Shown here piece by piece: positions 44,244 to 46,500 of a DNA stretch of 46,500 nt (positions are counted from its first letter, which is position 1; the number at the start of each line of letters is the position of its first letter). Origin of the DNA: Marinosulfonomonas sp. (GTDB lineage Bacteria > Pseudomonadota > Alphaproteobacteria > Rhodobacterales > Rhodobacteraceae); NCBI GenBank assembly GCA_019090885.1, contig JAHRVC010000021.1, forward strand, positions 1 to 46,500, given 5' to 3'. Under the pieces are notes generated by a model, which did not search any database, had not been told where the DNA came from, and saw only the letters and a program-made list of their open reading frames with translations. The translations under genes and the position numbers were made by a program.

Positions 44244-44567
44244 CTAGACGGATAAATCCTCAAGTTCCCAGACCTGCATCAGCGACAATTCACCGACCCG
44301 TGTCAGCCGTGCGACAACCGCGGCCAGTGCGGTGGAATCATTTGCTGTCGCCAATTCACACACATGTTGGGCGATAAGCGATAGGCTGGCCAATCCTATA
44401 TGATCCGAAACCTCCGCAACTTTTCCCGCAGATGCCCGCATTTCGTTCATATTGCTGCGCAAAAATGATCGGTGCGCCTTGGCCAACTGAACGGCCAGTT
44501 CTTCCAGCGCCCGCGACATCAGTTTATCAGCCCCAACTGGCCCAAGCCTGATTGCCAATTCTGTCAT
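44244..44567 (-). CDS. Small helical protein, function unknown
   Basis: The product has 107 residues from ATG 44567; GTG 44618 would give 124. It is almost entirely helical: MTELAIRLGPVGADKLMSRALEELAVQLAKAHRSFLRSNMNEMRASAGKVAEVSDHIGLASLSLIAQHVCELA. The helix pattern and the absence of membrane or signal segments are compatible with a histidine-phosphotransfer-like four-helix bundle. I do not see the conserved phospho-accepting HxxKG motif, so that is only a shape comparison. It lies upstream of the pepA-like gene (59-bp gap) and diverges from the carbonic anhydrase. Confidence 0.75.
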   Translation of the reverse strand: MTELAIRLGPVGADKLMSRALEELAVQLAKAHRSFLRSNMNEMRASAGKVAEVSDHIGLASLSLIAQHVCELATANDSTALAAVVARLTRVGELSLMQVWELEDLSV

Positions 44568-44771
44568 TCTGTTTCTGTCTATTTCTGCCACTTCGACATA
44601 TGCTGGCCTGAATATCACGATTGCCTACCCCAATTGTTTACGCCCCACCGGCGCGGACAGTCGCCCAACAGGTTCAAGAAAAGGTTGAGGCGGATAAGAG
44701 AAATCCCTCGAATTGCGGTAAAATGCACCGTAAACAGTCAGACAGCCAGCAATTAGGAACCGACCAGCGAT

Positions 44772-45422
44772 ATGGAAATCACCAAACATCTGCCAGCTTA
44801 TCTGGTCCAGCGTTATCACGGCTGGAAGGCGACGACGTATAGTGAAAATAAAGCCTGGTATCGGCGTCTGGCGGATGATGGCCAGCATCCACGGGCGATG
44901 GTAATTTCGTGCTGCGACAGTCGCGTGCATGTGACGTCAATTTTTGGGGCAGATCAGGGTGAATTCTTTATTCACCGCAACATTGCCAATCTGGTGCCAC
45001 CATATGAGCCTGATGGCGATCATCACGGCACATCGGCTGCGGTTGAATATGCGGTAACGGCATTGAAAGTTCCGCATATTATTGTGTTGGGGCATTCAAA
45101 CTGCGGTGGGGTTCAGGGCTGCCATGATATGTGCTCTGGAAATGCGCCCGACCTGAATGCATCCACAAGTTTCATCGGACGTTGGATGGAAATCCTGCGC
45201 CCCGGCTATGACCGGGTTTCCGGCATCGGTGACACAGAGGCGCAAATCGCTGCACTGGAGAAGCAGGCAGTTTTGATATCTATGGAAAACCTGATGACTT
45301 TCCCATTCGTTCGCGAAGCCGTTGAAAGCGAAAACCTGTCGATACACGGGTTGTGGCACGACATTGGCGAAGGCGGATTGTTGGAATTTAGGTCCGAAAA
45401 GGATGGTTTTGTAGCGATTTGA
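44772..45422 (+). CDS. Beta-class carbonic anhydrase
   Basis: This enzyme interconverts carbon dioxide and bicarbonate. The 216-residue product has the beta-class zinc ligands and dyad: MVISCCDSRV (Cys and the Asp/Arg pair) and IIVLGHSNCGGVQG (His and Cys), plus RNIANLVPPYEPDGDHHGTSAAVEYAV. The length is typical of the class. The ATG 44772 start has only a distant AGGA upstream. It is monocistronic, between two oppositely oriented genes. Confidence 0.95.
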   Translation: MEITKHLPAYLVQRYHGWKATTYSENKAWYRRLADDGQHPRAMVISCCDSRVHVTSIFGADQGEFFIHRNIANLVPPYEPDGDHHGTSAAVEYAVTALKVPHIIVLGHSNCGGVQGCHDMCSGNAPDLNASTSFIGRWMEILRPGYDRVSGIGDTEAQIAALEKQAVLISMENLMTFPFVREAVESENLSIHGLWHDIGEGGLLEFRSEKDGFVAI

Positions 45423-45454
45423 CGCCACCCGCAATGCAGGTGACGCCGTTAATG

Positions 45455-46477
45455 CTAGCCTTTTTTCAAAACCTTTTGCCCCAGAACTTCTGCGATTTGC
45501 ACAGCGTTCAGCGCCGCGCCTTTGCGCAAGTTGTCAGATACGCACCACAGGTTCAGCCCGTTTTCAATCGTTGAATCCTGACGAATGCGGCTGATGAATG
45601 TCGCGAAATCCCCGACGCATTCAACCGGCGTGACATAGCCACCATCCTCGCGTTTATCGACGACCAGAATACCCGGTGCCTGACGCAGAATTTCCCGTGC
45701 CTCATCCTCATCCAGAAAATCCTCAAACTCGATATTGACGGCTTCTGAATGGCCGACAAATACCGGCACGCGCACGCAAGTGGCCGTGACCTTGATTGAC
45801 GGATCGACGATCTTCTTGGTCTCGGCGACCATTTTCCATTCTTCTTTGGTGGTGCCGTCTTCCATGAATACATCGCATTGCGGGATCACGTTAAAGGCAA
45901 CCTGCTTGGGGTAAATTGAAGGTTCAACCTCTTGTCCGGGCACATACATGCCCTTGGTCTGGTTCCAAAGTTCATCAATTGCGGCCTTACCTGTCCCTGA
46001 AACGGCCTGATAAGTGGACACGACAACACGCTTAATGCGCGCCCGGTCGTGCAGCGGCTTAAGTGCTACAACCATCTGGGCGGTTGAACAATTCGGGTTG
46101 GCGATGATGTTTTTCTTGGAATACCCGAAAATCGCATCTGCGTTCACTTCTGGCACAATCAGCGGAACATCAGGATCATAGCGATAAAGCGATGAGTTAT
46201 CGATCACCACGCAGCCAGATTTGGCCGCGCCCGGTGCGTATTTTTTCGTGGCTTCAGAGCCGACGGCGAAGAACGCAATATCCCAGCCGGAAAAATCAAA
46301 GACGTCCAGATCTTTCGTCTTATACGTCGTGTCGCCAAAGCTAACCTCAGTCCCAAGCGATTTACGCGATGCAAGCACCGCCAATTCATCAATTGGAAAC
46401 TGGCGCTCGGCCAGAATATTCAGCATTTCGCGGCCCACATTTCCGGTGCCGCCAACAACTACGACGCGATAGCCCAT
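45455..46477 (-). CDS. asd: Aspartate-semialdehyde dehydrogenase
   Basis: Asd reduces beta-aspartyl phosphate to aspartate semialdehyde for lysine, threonine, methionine and diaminopimelate synthesis. The 340-residue product has the NADP motif VVVGGTGNVGREML at the N-terminus, the catalytic cysteine in IIANPNCSTAQMVVAL, and the substrate-binding VVSTYQAVSGTGKAAIDEL. A typical C-terminal VGDFATFISRIRQD follows. The start ATG 46477 has AAGGAGA upstream. Its length is standard. Confidence 0.97.
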   Translation of the reverse strand: MGYRVVVVGGTGNVGREMLNILAERQFPIDELAVLASRKSLGTEVSFGDTTYKTKDLDVFDFSGWDIAFFAVGSEATKKYAPGAAKSGCVVIDNSSLYRYDPDVPLIVPEVNADAIFGYSKKNIIANPNCSTAQMVVALKPLHDRARIKRVVVSTYQAVSGTGKAAIDELWNQTKGMYVPGQEVEPSIYPKQVAFNVIPQCDVFMEDGTTKEEWKMVAETKKIVDPSIKVTATCVRVPVFVGHSEAVNIEFEDFLDEDEAREILRQAPGILVVDKREDGGYVTPVECVGDFATFISRIRQDSTIENGLNLWCVSDNLRKGAALNAVQIAEVLGQKVLKKG

Positions 46478-46500
46478 CAGGGTCTCCTTAAGTCTGGTAA

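Noticed and set aside
45423-45454. Bidirectional terminator between carbonic anhydrase and asd
   Set aside because: CGCCACC/GGTGACG pairs with a mismatch and lacks a clear T run outside coding sequence, so it was not listed.

Overview
The window reads as a chromosome segment of a marine-type alphaproteobacterium of the order Rhodobacterales (Roseobacter-like). The reasons are the Caulobacter/Rhodobacterales-style flagellar operons (flaF-flbT-DUF1217 behind flagellin, and flgB-flgC-fliE-fliQ-flgF-flgG-flgA-flgH), the DUF2794 and MbfA families, an Irr-type iron box, an alphaproteobacterial LexA box, and the core block rpsT-dnaA-dnaN-recF-gyrB. These are assignments from reading translations; no database search was run.

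Region 1 (1-21,180) is most of a flagellar gene cluster. Plus strand: motA, a large secreted TPR-like protein, a lytic transglycosylase, flhA, fliR, flhB and a FliJ-sized coiled-coil gene. Minus strand: flgB-flgC-fliE-fliQ-flgF-flgG-flgA-flgH-fliL. Divergent from flgB is fliI. Minus strand again: an operon of flagellin, flaF, flbT and a DUF1217 gene, preceded by a FlgN-like gene and a FlgJ-N-like rod-binding gene. Plus strand: fliK-flgD. Motor, export gate, rod, P/L-ring parts, filament and post-transcriptional flagellin control are all present. fliF, fliG/M/N, fliP, motB, flgI, flgE, flgK and flgL are not in the window and presumably lie upstream or elsewhere. This half is visibly more AT-rich than the rest.

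Region 2 (21,180-34,130) is core metabolism and replication. It holds an APH-type kinase, ubiB-ubiE (ubiquinone synthesis), mutM, an enoyl-CoA hydratase, rpsT with a clear promoter and terminator, a rhodanese, then dnaA, dnaN, recF, a LysE-type exporter and gyrB.

Region 3 (34,130-46,500) is a series of small independent transcription units. These are mbfA-UPF0178-ornithine cyclodeaminase family-trhO (with an Irr box before mbfA), a NYN/LOTUS-domain protein, glutathione-dependent formaldehyde dehydrogenase, an SOS-controlled imuB without imuA or dnaE2 next to it, DUF2794, a pepA-NlpC/P60 pair, a small helical protein, a beta-carbonic anhydrase and asd.

I found no CRISPR array, insertion sequence, prophage, tRNA or rRNA, and no clearly undescribed multi-gene system. 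The observations most worth following are regulatory or structural: a 17-bp perfect Irr box, a three-half-site LexA region on an orphan imuB, a structured flagellin leader and flagellin-flaF spacer that fit FlbT/FlaF control, a long inverted repeat after imuB that could be an RNA or terminator, and two poorly characterised flagellar genes (the motA-linked secreted protein and the small gene after flhB).
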